Assembly (NCBI RefSeq): GCF_002150765.1
Contig: NZ_MUYM01000128.1
Span: forward strand, 1 to 64,000
Source: Lentzea kentuckyensis
GTDB taxonomy: Bacteria; Actinomycetota; Actinomycetes; Mycobacteriales; Pseudonocardiaceae
DNA length: 64,000 nt
Direction of reading: 5' to 3'
This document shows positions 15,143 through 24,789 of this stretch, piece after piece (position 1 is the first letter of the stretch; each line of letters starts with the position of its first letter). The notes under the pieces are model-generated. The model worked only from the letters and a program-made list of their open reading frames with translations, did not search any database and was not told where the DNA came from. The position numbers were made by a program, and so were the translations under genes.

Positions 15143-18100
15143 ATGGAAATCGAACCCGGCACACCGCTGGCGAACGCGATCAAAGCCGCGCATGCCGCTG
15201 CCCGACGCGGCGACGTGCACGGGATCGACCACTACTACCGGGAGGCCGCGAAGGTCACCTGGATCATGGCCCACGACCACTGCGCCGCCCTGCTCGCCCA
15301 CGGCGCGATCGCGAAGGCCGCGCGGCGTTGCGACGAGTACCTGGCCATGAGCAACGACATCGAGCTGAGAGTCCTCCGGGCCCAGATCCGCAGTGCCGCA
15401 ACAGATCACGCGAGTGCCGCCCGCGATGTCCGGGCATTGCGCAAGCTGAAGCTCACCGAACTGCAGCAGGCGGTGCTCGCTCGGGTGGCCGCGCTGGCCG
15501 CCGCCGACCGCTTCGACTTCCCCACCGCGGAAAGCGAGCTGGACGCCGCCGAACGGCACTACCGCCGCGCCGGACGCACCGAGTACCTGGAGCACGTCGG
15601 CGACGACCGGGTGCTGCTCGACGTGCGCCGCGGCTCCCACGTGCCGAAGATCAACGGCCCGGCCCCGCGCACCCCGGCCGAGTACCTGCGACGGGCCGCG
15701 GCACTGCGCAGGGAAGTCCGCTACGAGGAAGCGCTGGCGCTGATGACCAGGTGCGCCACCAGCTTCGAGATCGAGCCCGCCCTGCGGGTCGCCGTCGTCC
15801 ACGAACTGACCGTCCTGCTGGTGCTGACCCGGCAGGCCGGCGCTGCCCGCAGACTGTTCCCGCTGCTCGTCGCCGCGGCCGGGCCGGAGGCGTTGTCGAG
15901 GCTCCCGGACGCCACCGGGACGCTCACCCCCGAACGCTGTCTCGACCGAGTCCGCCGGCTGATCGCGGACGGCCGGGTGAGCACCGCGGAAGGCCTGCTG
16001 GGCCAGGGAAACTCCGCCCTCTGGCACCTCACCAAGGGCGAACTCGCCTATGCCGGCGAACAATTCGGCCAGGCCGCGCTCCACTTTCGTGAAGCCGCCC
16101 GTTCGAACCACGCCGAGCTGAAAGCGTTGGCACTGCGCAAACTCGGCGACACCTGCGCCGACGCCGGCGACGAGGACCAGGCCTCCCAGCTCTGGACGGC
16201 GTCCCACCAGGTCGAAGAAGCCATCACCGGCTACCAGGACGCCAGGCTCCGGCTGCTGCGCGCGACCGGGGACGAGTACCACGACCGGGTGCTCGCCGCG
16301 GTCCGCCGCGTCCGGCGCGAAGGCAGGAAAGCGTTGGCAGGACTGGTGGTCGCGATGAAGACCGCCATGCACGACATCCCCGGCCGCACCGATCCGCCTG
16401 CCGCCAGACGCTGGCTCCGCCGCACGACCAGGCTCCTGCCGCGTGACCAGGTCGTGTGGATGATGCACCCCACCACGGACCAGATCCACCACGTGATCAT
16501 CGGTCGCCGCACCACCCACCTGACGACCGACGTCCACATCAGCGAGCTCACCGACACGATCCGCAGGCTGACGGAGTGGAATCCCCGGCACAACCCGGCG
16601 ATCTTCGGCACCCTGCTCGTCGAGCTGACCGCGCTGATCGGCCTGGAAAGCGTGCTCGACGCCCTGCCGCCGAGGACCACGAGGATCGCCGTCGTGGCGG
16701 GCGGCATCCTCGCGGACGTCCCGTTCGCCGGTCTGCCCGTCCCCGGCACCCACCACTTCCTCGGACTCACGCACGCGCTGTCCAGCCTGCCGAGCCTGTC
16801 CGCGCTTCCCGTGCTGCGACGCCGCGCCCGCAAGCAGAGAAGCGACGAGACCGTCACGTTCCGGGAAGCCGCCGAACTCGAACGAGCCCTGAAAGAGCAA
16901 CGCTGCCAACGCATCCGCATCGACGCCCAGAGCACTTACGACCGGCTGAACCCGGACCGGTCCTGGCTGAAGTTCAGCGACGAACGGATGTCCGCGGAGA
17001 CGTGGCAACGTCTGGACTTCAGCAGCTGCGGCACGGTCGTGCTCGGCCGCGACGACCAGTCCGGCTTCGTCCACGCGGCCATCACCGCGGGTGCGGGAGC
17101 GGTCGTGGCGGCGCGGTGGAAGGCCGAGGACGAGACCGCGCGCAAGGTGCTCGACGCGTTCGACCGCAACCTGGCCGAACTCCCCCGCGACCGCGCGTTG
17201 CAACACGCGCTGAACGAGGTCGCGGACCGGCACCCGGCTGACTGGGCGTGCTGGTCCCTGCACGGCGACGCGGGAATCCAGACCACAGCGGGCCCGCTGC
17301 GCAGACGATTCAGGAAGAACGGAGAACCCGTGCCGCTCGAAACCCGTCCCAAGGTGTTCCTGTCGTTCGCCGACAAGGACCGCCCGCACGCCGAGCAACT
17401 CCGTGCCGAACTGGAGTCGCGTGGCATCAACGCCTACCTGGACGAGACCGAGATCGAGGCCGGCACCGTCAACGAGGCGCTGGCGACCTCCGACTACTAC
17501 GTCGTGCTGTGGTCCGGGAACGTCCCGCAACGCACCGGGGACTGGGTCGCGGCGTTCAACCTGGAGCTGACACGCCGCCGTGCCTTCCTGTTCATCGTGC
17601 GGCTGGACGAGGAACCGCTACCGCCGCTGCTCGCACCGCGCAAGCACGTCGACCTGGTGAACACCGCCGACAGCCTGGTCGCGATCTGGCGCGCCGACCG
17701 CAAGTCGGAGCTCCCGGTCTTCCCGCAGCCGATGCCGCCCACACCGGACGGCCCGACCACCGCGATCTCCGTGCGCAGCCACGACCTCGGCGTCACGCAC
17801 ATCGTCATGGCCCCGCTGCACCTGACCGGTGCCGACCTGTACCGGGCGGTGTTCGCCGCACTGCGACTGCCGACCGAACAGCCCACCTTCGACGGCACGA
17901 TCGGCATGCGCTTCTCCTACGAGCTTCTCCAGCAGGACAAAAAGATCCCGGACGATCAGTCCACTGTGGACCTCAAGTCCGGGATCGTCGACATCGCGGT
18001 CCGCGTCGAGTCGTTCGAGCCGAAGAGCGCGGACGATGGCCTCGATGTCGATCGGCAACGCATGCTGCTCGTCGCCGCCTTCCGCCATCTCCTTCCCTAG
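15143..18100 (+). CDS. TPR-CHAT-TIR-ubiquitin-like multidomain protein
   Basis: 985 residues, no signal peptide. Domains by eye: helical TPR-like repeats (about 1-430); a CHAT caspase-like domain (about 440-725: IAVVAGGILADVPFAGLPV, LSSLPSLSALPVL, AAITAGAGAVVAARW, HPADWACWSLHG); a TIR domain (737-850: KVFLSFADKDRPHAEQLRAE, then YYVVLWSGNV and AFLFIVRL); and a C-terminal ubiquitin-like segment (about 887-960, ending LLQQDKKIPDDQST then SGIVDIAVRV). The catalytic positions look lost: CHAT His aligns with Gln-596 (DAQST), CHAT Cys with Arg/Asp-636/637 (VVLGRDDQSG), and the TIR glutamate four residues after Trp-801 aligns with Phe-805, although Glu-808 is near. CHAT and TIR domains are common in defence and cell-death proteins; here a sensor or scaffold role seems likely. 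It ends at a strong terminator. Confidence 0.82.
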   Translation: MEIEPGTPLANAIKAAHAAARRGDVHGIDHYYREAAKVTWIMAHDHCAALLAHGAIAKAARRCDEYLAMSNDIELRVLRAQIRSAATDHASAARDVRALRKLKLTELQQAVLARVAALAAADRFDFPTAESELDAAERHYRRAGRTEYLEHVGDDRVLLDVRRGSHVPKINGPAPRTPAEYLRRAAALRREVRYEEALALMTRCATSFEIEPALRVAVVHELTVLLVLTRQAGAARRLFPLLVAAAGPEALSRLPDATGTLTPERCLDRVRRLIADGRVSTAEGLLGQGNSALWHLTKGELAYAGEQFGQAALHFREAARSNHAELKALALRKLGDTCADAGDEDQASQLWTASHQVEEAITGYQDARLRLLRATGDEYHDRVLAAVRRVRREGRKALAGLVVAMKTAMHDIPGRTDPPAARRWLRRTTRLLPRDQVVWMMHPTTDQIHHVIIGRRTTHLTTDVHISELTDTIRRLTEWNPRHNPAIFGTLLVELTALIGLESVLDALPPRTTRIAVVAGGILADVPFAGLPVPGTHHFLGLTHALSSLPSLSALPVLRRRARKQRSDETVTFREAAELERALKEQRCQRIRIDAQSTYDRLNPDRSWLKFSDERMSAETWQRLDFSSCGTVVLGRDDQSGFVHAAITAGAGAVVAARWKAEDETARKVLDAFDRNLAELPRDRALQHALNEVADRHPADWACWSLHGDAGIQTTAGPLRRRFRKNGEPVPLETRPKVFLSFADKDRPHAEQLRAELESRGINAYLDETEIEAGTVNEALATSDYYVVLWSGNVPQRTGDWVAAFNLELTRRRAFLFIVRLDEEPLPPLLAPRKHVDLVNTADSLVAIWRADRKSELPVFPQPMPPTPDGPTTAISVRSHDLGVTHIVMAPLHLTGADLYRAVFAALRLPTEQPTFDGTIGMRFSYELLQQDKKIPDDQSTVDLKSGIVDIAVRVESFEPKSADDGLDVDRQRMLLVAAFRHLLP

Positions 18101-18109
18101 AAGAGGCAA

Positions 18110-18138
18110 CGGCCCCCGGAGGCGAAGACCGGGGGCCG
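18110..18138. terminator. Bidirectional hairpin terminator
   Basis: A perfect 10-bp GC stem (18110-18119 with 18129-18138) and a 9-base loop, between the convergent CHAT-TIR and surface-protein genes. Confidence 0.8.
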
Positions 18139-18156
18139 CTACCGCTCAGCTCAGGC

Positions 18157-21100
18157 TCACGACTCGCGCCGGCGCCTGCCCTTCAGCAGCAGGTACGCAC
18201 CACCGGCGAGCATCGTCAGCGCCGCGAGGAGCAGGCTCCACACGGTCACACCGGTGCTGGCCAGCGGCGGTGCCGGCGGCTTGGGCAGCAGACCCGCGTC
18301 GAGGGTCAGGTCGACGCGCTTGTCCTTGCCCAGCTTGACGACGTGGGTGCATCCGGACGCCGGGTCGGCGTCGGAGTCCTTGCCGTCGTCACCGACGTGC
18401 GGCGTGGTCAGCTTGCGGCCGGCCACCAGACCGGTCTGCGGATCGGCGTTGAAGCAGACCTTGTACTCACCGTCGGGAAGATCGGTGAACAGGTACTTGC
18501 CGTCCTTGTCGGTCTTGCCCTGCGCCACCGGCTTGCCGGCGCCGTCCTGCAGGAACACCGGCAGGTCCGGCACACCGGGCTCACCGGCGTCCTGCACGCC
18601 GTTGGAGTTGTTGTCGTACCAGACGAAGTCACCGACGCGGTTGGCCGGCGAGACGAGGCCGAGGTCGAGGGTCAGGTTCTCCCTCTTGCCCACACCGACG
18701 GTCACCGGCGGCGTGCAACCACTGGCCGGATCCACATCGGAGTCCTTTGCGTCGTCACCGATGTTCGGCTTCGTCGCCTGGTATCCGGCGTAGTCACCCG
18801 GCAGAGCGCCCATCTCGAAGCACACCTTGTAGGTGCCGTCCGGGATGTTCGGGAACTCGTACCTGCCGTCCTTGTCGGTCTTCACCGGCTCGCCGACGGG
18901 CTTGCCGCCGGCGTCCAGCAGCTTGACCGGCACACCGGGAACGCCCGGCTCGCCCGGATCCTGCACGCCGTTGCGGTTCTTGTCGGACCACACGAGGTCG
19001 CCGAGCTTGTTCGGCGGTGCGATCAGACCCGCGTCGAGCGTGTAGTCCCGGCGCTTGCCGATGCCCACGGTCGTGGTCAGCGTGCAGCCGGTCGCCGGAT
19101 CGGCGTCGGAGTCCTTCGTGTCGTCACCGGCGTTCGGCTTGGTGAGCGTGTAGTCCGCCACCGCCGCAGGCAGGTTCTTGATGTCGAAGCACACCTGGTA
19201 CGTGCCGTCCGGCAGGTTGTCGGTGAAGTAGTACTTGCCGGTGGAACTGGTCTTCTGCGTGCCCAGCTCCTTGCCCTGAGCGTCCTTCAGGACGGCGGTG
19301 ACGCCCTCGACGGGCTTCTCGCCCTCGTCCTGCAGGCCGTTCTTGTTGGCGTCGATCCACACGTAGTCACCGACACCGTTGGCCGGCGGGTGGATGCCGG
19401 CGTCGACGGTCAGGTTCTCGCGCTTGCCGAGACCCAGCTCCACCTCAGGGGTGCAGCCGGTCGCCGGGTCGGCGTCCGAGTCCTTCGCGTCGTCCGAGCC
19501 GACGTTCGGCGTGGTGAGGACGAAGTCCTTCACCGCGTCCGGCATCGGGCCGAAGCACACGGTGTACTTGCCGTCGGGCAGGTTGTCGAAGACGTACTTG
19601 CCGTTCGGGTCGGTCACCGTGGTCTTGCCGTCCGACAGCTTGACCGGAACGTTCGGGACACCGGGTTCGCCGTCGTCCTGCACGCCGTTCTTGTTGTCGT
19701 CACGCCACACCGTGTCGCCGAGCTTGTTCGGCGGGGACACCAGGCCCATGTCCAGCGTGAGGTCCTCACGCTTTCCGGTACCCAGCGTGGTTTCCGCCGT
19801 GCAGCCGTCAGCACCCGCGTCCGAGTCGGCCGCGTCGTCGCCACCCGCGTTCTGCGTCGTGACCTTGTAGTCCTTCACGTTCGCAGGCAGGTTGGCGAGG
19901 TCGAAGCAGACCTTGTAAGTCCCGTCCGGCAGGTCGGTGAACAGATACTTGCCGTCCGCACCGGTCTTCGTGGTCGCGCCGGTGCTCAACTTGACCGTCA
20001 CACCCTCGACCGGGATGTCGGAGGCGTCCTGCAAGCCGTCCTTGTTGACGTCGATCCACACGTAGTCGCCCAGCCGGTTCACCGGCGAGATCAGACCCAT
20101 GTCGATGGTCGGGTCTTCCGGCTTGTCGACGTTCAGCTCGACCTCGGGCGCACAACCCGTTGCCACGTCGGCATCCGAGTCCTTCGCATCGTCACCGGCG
20201 TTCGGCTTGGTGACCTGGTAGTCCGCGACCGGCCCCGGCAGGTTCTTGATGTCGAAGCACACCTGGTACTTGCCATCGGGCAGGTTCGGGAACTCGTACT
20301 TGCCCTGCTCGTTGGTGGTCGTGGTCTTGTCGCCCACCTTGACCGTCACGCCGGGCACACCGGGCTCGTTCGGGTCCTGGAGGCCGTTCTTGTTGTCGTC
20401 ACGCCAGACCGTGTCGCCCAGCTTGTTCGGCGGCCTGATGCCGAGGTCCAGCGTGAGGTCCTCGCGCTTGGCACTGCCCAGCGACGTTTCCGGCGTGCAA
20501 CCGTCGGCGCCCGCGTCGGAGTCCTTCACGTCATCGCCGCCCGCGTTCGGCCTCGTCACCAGGTAGGCCTGGTACGGCGCCGGCATGTTGGCGATGTCGA
20601 AGCACACCTTGTACGTGCCGTCGGACAGGTCGTCGAAGACGTACTTGCCCTGGTCGTTGGTGGTCGTGGTCTTGTCGCCCACCTTGACGGTCACGCCAGG
20701 AACGCCCGGCTCGCCGCCGTCCTGGACACCGTTGCGGTTGGTGTCGACCCAGACGTAGTCACCCAGCCGGTTCGGCGGGGAGACCAGGCCCATGTCCAGC
20801 GTGAGGTCCTCACGCTTTCCGGTACCCAGCGTGGTTTCCGCCGTGCAACCGTCAGCACCCGCGTCGGAGTCCTTCGCGTCGTCCCCACCGGCGTTCTGCG
20901 TGGTGACCTTGTAGTCCTTCACCGCGGCAGGCAGGTTGGCGAGGTCGAAGCACACCTTGTAGGTGCCGTCCGGCAGATCGGTGAACAGGTACTTGCCGTC
21001 CGCACCGGTCTTCGTGGTCGCGCCGGTGCTCAGCTTCACCGTCACACCCTCGACCGGAACGTCGGACGCGTCCTGCAGACCGTCCTTGTTGACGTCGATC

Positions 21101-24100
21101 CACACGTAGTCACCGAGTCGGTTCACCGGCGAGATCAGACCCATGTCGATGGTCAGGTCTTCCGGCTTGTCGATGCTCAGCTCGACCTCGGGCGCACAAC
21201 CCGTTGCCACGTCGGCATCCGAGTCCTTCGCATCATCGCCCGCGTTCGGCTTGGTGACCTGGTAGTCCGCGACCGGCCCCGGCAGGTTCTTGATGTCGAA
21301 GCAGACCGTGTACTTGCCGTCCGGCAGCTTGTCGAAGACGTACTTGCCGTCCGGCCCCGTCTTCGTGGTGGCACCGTTCGACAACTTCACCGGCACGTCA
21401 GGGACACCGGGTTCGCCGTCGTCCTGCAGGCCGTTCTTGTTGTTGTCGATCCAGACGTAGTCGCCGAGCTTGTTCGGCGGCCGGATGCCCGCGTCGAGCG
21501 TGAGGTCCTCGCGCTTGTTCGGGCCGACGGTGGTCGTCTGCGTGCACTTCGACGTCGGATCGGCGTCGGAGTCCTTGAGATCGTCACCGGCGTTCGGCTT
21601 GGTCAGCAGGTAGCCCGCGTACTCGGCCGGAGCGGTCGAGATGTCGAAGCACACCTGGTAGGTGCCGTCCGGCAGGTTGTCGAACAGGTACTTGCCGTCG
21701 GCACCGGTCTGCTTCGGCTGGCCGACGGGCTCTCCGGCGCCGTTCTTCAACGTGACGGTCACACCAGGAACGCCCGGCTCGTCGCCGTCCTGGACGCCGT
21801 TGCGGTTGGTGTCCTTCCAGACGAAGTCACCGACCTTGTTGCTGGGCGGCGAGATGCCGGCGTCGAGGGTCAGGTCCTCCCGCTTGGCCGCGCCCAACGT
21901 CGTCGTCGCGGTGCAGCCGTCAGCCGGATCCGCGTCCGAGTCCTTTGCGTCGTCACCGGCGTCCTTGCCGGTGAAGGTGAACCCGGCGTACAGCGAAGGC
22001 AACGTCGACAGGTCGAAGCACACCTTGTAGACGCCGTCGTCGAGCTGGTCGAACAGGTACTTGCCCTGCGCGTCCGTCTTCGTCGGCTGGCCGACCTGCG
22101 TGCCGTCGCCATTCTTCAGCACGACCGTCACGCCCGGCACACCCGGCTCGTCGGCGTCCTGCAGGCCGTTGCGGTTCGCGTCGACCCACACGAGGTCACC
22201 GAGCTTGTTGGTGACCTTCGCGACGATGCCGGCGTCGACGGTGTGATCCGCGGTGCCCGCCTTGCCCGTGGTCACCTGGGTCTTGCCGTCGGCGTCCACG
22301 TTGGAGTCGATGACGCGGTCCGGCCCGGCCTCCTTGACCGTCCACTTGAGATTCGCGGGGTCCGGGGCGTTCGGCAGTCCGCCCGCGTTCACCGCGCTGC
22401 GGTCGAACGTCAGGTTGTAGCAGGTCTCCGGCTTCAGACCGTCCGCGACGCCGAAGTAGTACTCGCCCTTGGCGTTCGTGACCTTGGTACCGAGCGCCGC
22501 GCCACCGGCACACGGCGTCGCGGTGACCTTCACGCCGGCGATCGCGGGCTCGTCACCGTCCTGCGTGCCGTCGGCGTCGGTGTCGAACCACACGCGGTTG
22601 CCGAGCTGCACAGGTGCGAGATCGCACAGCGCCTCGAGGTCGGCGAGGCCGTTCGCCTTGCCCCAGCCCTCGGTGTTCACGTCGCTGATCAGGTAGGCGT
22701 TCGGGTAGCCGTCGGCCATCATGCCGCCGGTGGCCCGGTCGAACCAGCCGGTGCCGCCGGTGTTGATCGCCGTGGGGTCCATCACCATCGCGGGCATCCG
22801 GCTCTCGCCGTACACGACCGCGAGCGCACCCTGCGCGGTCTCGTTGTGCGGAGCGCCGTTGGCGTCCTTGTAGTACTCACCGGGGTAGTACTCGACAACA
22901 TCAGCGGTGCCGTTGTTGGGACAGGTCGAGGTCCCTTCCCAGGCGTAGCTGCCGTTCGCCTGACGACAGGCCCGGTTGAGGTCACCACCGCTGACGGTGT
23001 CCCACTGTCCCGCCGACCCGTCGGCAGGAGACAGGCTCTTGCCGCCCTGGTCACCGAAACGGTCGCGGAACGCCAGGACGAGGTCGCCGTTCGCCTCGAC
23101 ACCGAGGTCGGTCAGCAGCGGCTCGGGGTGCTCCACGAGCCCGCCGGTCGGGGTCGGCTGCTTGAAGGTGGTCTGCCAGGGCAGCCAGTGGTCGGTGTTG
23201 GTGCCCTGCCACAGAACGGTGCCCCGCCTGAAGGTCAACGGCTGGTTGATCACCGGCGCACTGAACGCGCCAGCGGTGAACGTCCGCACGACGACCCGCA
23301 TGTCGGCGGCGTTCTGGGTCGTCTCACCGGAACAGACACCACCCACGTAGAGCACGCCGTCGCGGACGCCGAGGGCGCCCGGCCGCCAGTCGTTCGCGTT
23401 GGGGCAGGATGACGGGATCGCGTAGGAGGCCTTGGCAGCCGCCGCGGTCGCCGCCGTGGCGTCGTAGACGTAGAGCTTCCGGTCGCCGAGGTTGACGACG
23501 TAGAGCTCGCTGCCGTCCTCGGAGATGTCGATGTCGCCCAGCGCCTCCTTGCCGACCACGTTGGCGAAACCACCGTCGAAGTTGTTCTGGTGGTTGTGCT
23601 TGGTGATGCCCGCACTGGGCACGGTGGCGAACAGCGTCGTCGCGCCACCCGCGGCGGGCGTGACGTAGATGCCACCGGCGCTACCGGGGCCGTAGTCGGT
23701 GAGCCGCTTCGCGAACGCGCCGGAGAAGATCCGCTTGTCCTGCTTGCGGTACGCGATGCCGTACACCGAGCCCGTGGCACCCTGGTTCGCGATCTGCGCC
23801 GGCGCGGGGGCCGTGCCGCGGTTGGTGAACGGGAAGGTGATCAGCGATCGCGCGGCGTCGTTGACGTTGCTGCTGCCGTCCGACTTGCGCGTCGCCCGCT
23901 GACAGCCGGTGACCAGCGTCGGGTTGGCCTGGCAGTAGTCGGCCGGGTTCCACAGCGCGGTCGTGACGGTCTTGTTCTGCCCGCCGGAGACGTCGACGAA
24001 CATCGTGTTGCTCTCGAGCCCGGCGCCCGCGGGGGCGGGCACCAGTGGGCTGCCGGCCGGCGGGTTGACCTGCACGCGGTACTTGCCGCCGCTCACCGAG

Positions 24101-24354
24101 CCGAGACCCACGGTGACGTTGCCGTCCGCGGCTGTCGTGCCGGTCGCGGTCTTGCCGGCGGGATCGGTCACGAGGACGGAGGCACCGGCCACGCCGACTT
24201 CGAGGGCGGCCTCGTACGTGCCGTTCGCGTTGACGTCACGAATGACCTTCACGGTCAGTGTGCCGTCGCCGGGACCGGCGTGCGCGGTCGGTATCACCAC
24301 GGCGAACGAGGCGGCCATCAGCGCACTGAGCGCGACAGCGAGCGGACGTTTCAC
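18157..24354 (-). CDS. LAXTG-anchored surface protein with 12 SdrD B-like repeats
   Basis: 2,065 residues. GTG-24354 is chosen: AGGAG lies just upstream and the protein then starts with a classical signal peptide (VKRPLAVALSALMAASFAVV, ending THA). Next come a Cna-B-like module (about 27-110) and a roughly 450-residue region resembling a beta-propeller. Twelve SdrD B-like repeats of about 116 residues follow, each opening like LGDYVWIDxNxxGxQDxxE, a calcium-binding pattern. The C-terminus is a sortase signal: LASTG, hydrophobic segment, RRRRES. LAXTG is the class E sortase motif of high-GC Gram-positives. Likely a long wall-anchored stalk or adhesin. Repeats 4-5 and 7-8 are nearly identical in DNA. 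Confidence 0.92.
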   Translation of the reverse strand: MKRPLAVALSALMAASFAVVIPTAHAGPGDGTLTVKVIRDVNANGTYEAALEVGVAGASVLVTDPAGKTATGTTAADGNVTVGLGSVSGGKYRVQVNPPAGSPLVPAPAGAGLESNTMFVDVSGGQNKTVTTALWNPADYCQANPTLVTGCQRATRKSDGSSNVNDAARSLITFPFTNRGTAPAPAQIANQGATGSVYGIAYRKQDKRIFSGAFAKRLTDYGPGSAGGIYVTPAAGGATTLFATVPSAGITKHNHQNNFDGGFANVVGKEALGDIDISEDGSELYVVNLGDRKLYVYDATAATAAAAKASYAIPSSCPNANDWRPGALGVRDGVLYVGGVCSGETTQNAADMRVVVRTFTAGAFSAPVINQPLTFRRGTVLWQGTNTDHWLPWQTTFKQPTPTGGLVEHPEPLLTDLGVEANGDLVLAFRDRFGDQGGKSLSPADGSAGQWDTVSGGDLNRACRQANGSYAWEGTSTCPNNGTADVVEYYPGEYYKDANGAPHNETAQGALAVVYGESRMPAMVMDPTAINTGGTGWFDRATGGMMADGYPNAYLISDVNTEGWGKANGLADLEALCDLAPVQLGNRVWFDTDADGTQDGDEPAIAGVKVTATPCAGGAALGTKVTNAKGEYYFGVADGLKPETCYNLTFDRSAVNAGGLPNAPDPANLKWTVKEAGPDRVIDSNVDADGKTQVTTGKAGTADHTVDAGIVAKVTNKLGDLVWVDANRNGLQDADEPGVPGVTVVLKNGDGTQVGQPTKTDAQGKYLFDQLDDGVYKVCFDLSTLPSLYAGFTFTGKDAGDDAKDSDADPADGCTATTTLGAAKREDLTLDAGISPPSNKVGDFVWKDTNRNGVQDGDEPGVPGVTVTLKNGAGEPVGQPKQTGADGKYLFDNLPDGTYQVCFDISTAPAEYAGYLLTKPNAGDDLKDSDADPTSKCTQTTTVGPNKREDLTLDAGIRPPNKLGDYVWIDNNKNGLQDDGEPGVPDVPVKLSNGATTKTGPDGKYVFDKLPDGKYTVCFDIKNLPGPVADYQVTKPNAGDDAKDSDADVATGCAPEVELSIDKPEDLTIDMGLISPVNRLGDYVWIDVNKDGLQDASDVPVEGVTVKLSTGATTKTGADGKYLFTDLPDGTYKVCFDLANLPAAVKDYKVTTQNAGGDDAKDSDAGADGCTAETTLGTGKREDLTLDMGLVSPPNRLGDYVWVDTNRNGVQDGGEPGVPGVTVKVGDKTTTTNDQGKYVFDDLSDGTYKVCFDIANMPAPYQAYLVTRPNAGGDDVKDSDAGADGCTPETSLGSAKREDLTLDLGIRPPNKLGDTVWRDDNKNGLQDPNEPGVPGVTVKVGDKTTTTNEQGKYEFPNLPDGKYQVCFDIKNLPGPVADYQVTKPNAGDDAKDSDADVATGCAPEVELNVDKPEDPTIDMGLISPVNRLGDYVWIDVNKDGLQDASDIPVEGVTVKLSTGATTKTGADGKYLFTDLPDGTYKVCFDLANLPANVKDYKVTTQNAGGDDAADSDAGADGCTAETTLGTGKREDLTLDMGLVSPPNKLGDTVWRDDNKNGVQDDGEPGVPNVPVKLSDGKTTVTDPNGKYVFDNLPDGKYTVCFGPMPDAVKDFVLTTPNVGSDDAKDSDADPATGCTPEVELGLGKRENLTVDAGIHPPANGVGDYVWIDANKNGLQDEGEKPVEGVTAVLKDAQGKELGTQKTSSTGKYYFTDNLPDGTYQVCFDIKNLPAAVADYTLTKPNAGDDTKDSDADPATGCTLTTTVGIGKRRDYTLDAGLIAPPNKLGDLVWSDKNRNGVQDPGEPGVPGVPVKLLDAGGKPVGEPVKTDKDGRYEFPNIPDGTYKVCFEMGALPGDYAGYQATKPNIGDDAKDSDVDPASGCTPPVTVGVGKRENLTLDLGLVSPANRVGDFVWYDNNSNGVQDAGEPGVPDLPVFLQDGAGKPVAQGKTDKDGKYLFTDLPDGEYKVCFNADPQTGLVAGRKLTTPHVGDDGKDSDADPASGCTHVVKLGKDKRVDLTLDAGLLPKPPAPPLASTGVTVWSLLLAALTMLAGGAYLLLKGRRRRES
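18290..22610 (-). repeat. Array of 12 in-frame SdrD B-like coding repeats
   Basis: Units of about 340-350 nt. The stretch around 19730-20270 recurs at about 20775-21315 with a spacing of exactly 1,044 nt (three units), with very few differences over several hundred bases. This indicates recent unequal exchange or gene conversion. Confidence 0.85.
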
Positions 24355-24789
24355 GAAATCGCTCCTAGACAGCAGGGTCGGGGGCACACACTGCGGGAGC
24401 TTGGAAAATGCCACCGTTTCCGCAGGTCCGCCCGGTTACCCAGAGCCGCTTGTCACACTTCCTGGTGAACTTGTGCCGCCGGGACGGCCGCTTGATCGCC
24501 GATTCGCGTCGCGTTCCGTGTAGCACTCTTCCCTCGTCGAATGAACTGCGATCCACGATCGGGGGATACAGGTTTAGAACGGATTCGTGGCGAGTGACCG
24601 TCCACAGAGGAGGGTTCGCTCTTCTGGGTCGTTCGTGTGCGTGGAGTTCTCAACTTGACCACACGGCCTATGGGTCTGAACGGGTGAATACGCGTGTTGG
24701 ACTCAGCCTTTGCTGGCTTCAGCGCCTGTAACCGGTGAAGGTCGCTCTCGGGCGGTGAAGGGCACGAGCGAACGCTGAAGGGAAGGCCG
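24355..24789. other. 435-bp intergenic region between divergent genes
   Basis: Separates the surface-protein gene from the ECF sigma operon. No convincing coding frame. The only structure seen is a set of three 20-bp-spaced direct repeats next to the sigma gene. Confidence 0.6.
24733..24781 (+). promoter_or_regulatory. Three direct repeats at 20-bp period before ECF sigma gene
   Basis: CGGTGAAGG at 24733-24741 and 24753-24761, and CGCTGAAGG at 24773-24781, are exactly 20 bp apart, so they lie on one DNA face. The last one borders the start codon (24790) and may double as the ribosome site. Confidence 0.4.

Noticed and set aside
14951-17530. An 859-codon minus-strand frame
   Set aside because: Mirror of the CHAT-TIR gene; compositionally biased and without recognisable motifs.
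18290-22610. Regularly spaced repeats considered as a CRISPR-like array
   Set aside because: Units are about 350 bp and in frame, encoding SdrD B-like domains; no spacers.
17248-23412. A 2,054-codon open frame on the + strand
   Set aside because: It is antisense to the SdrD-repeat gene and the end of the CHAT-TIR gene. High GC keeps the frame open, and its translation is Arg/Val/His-rich with no domain.
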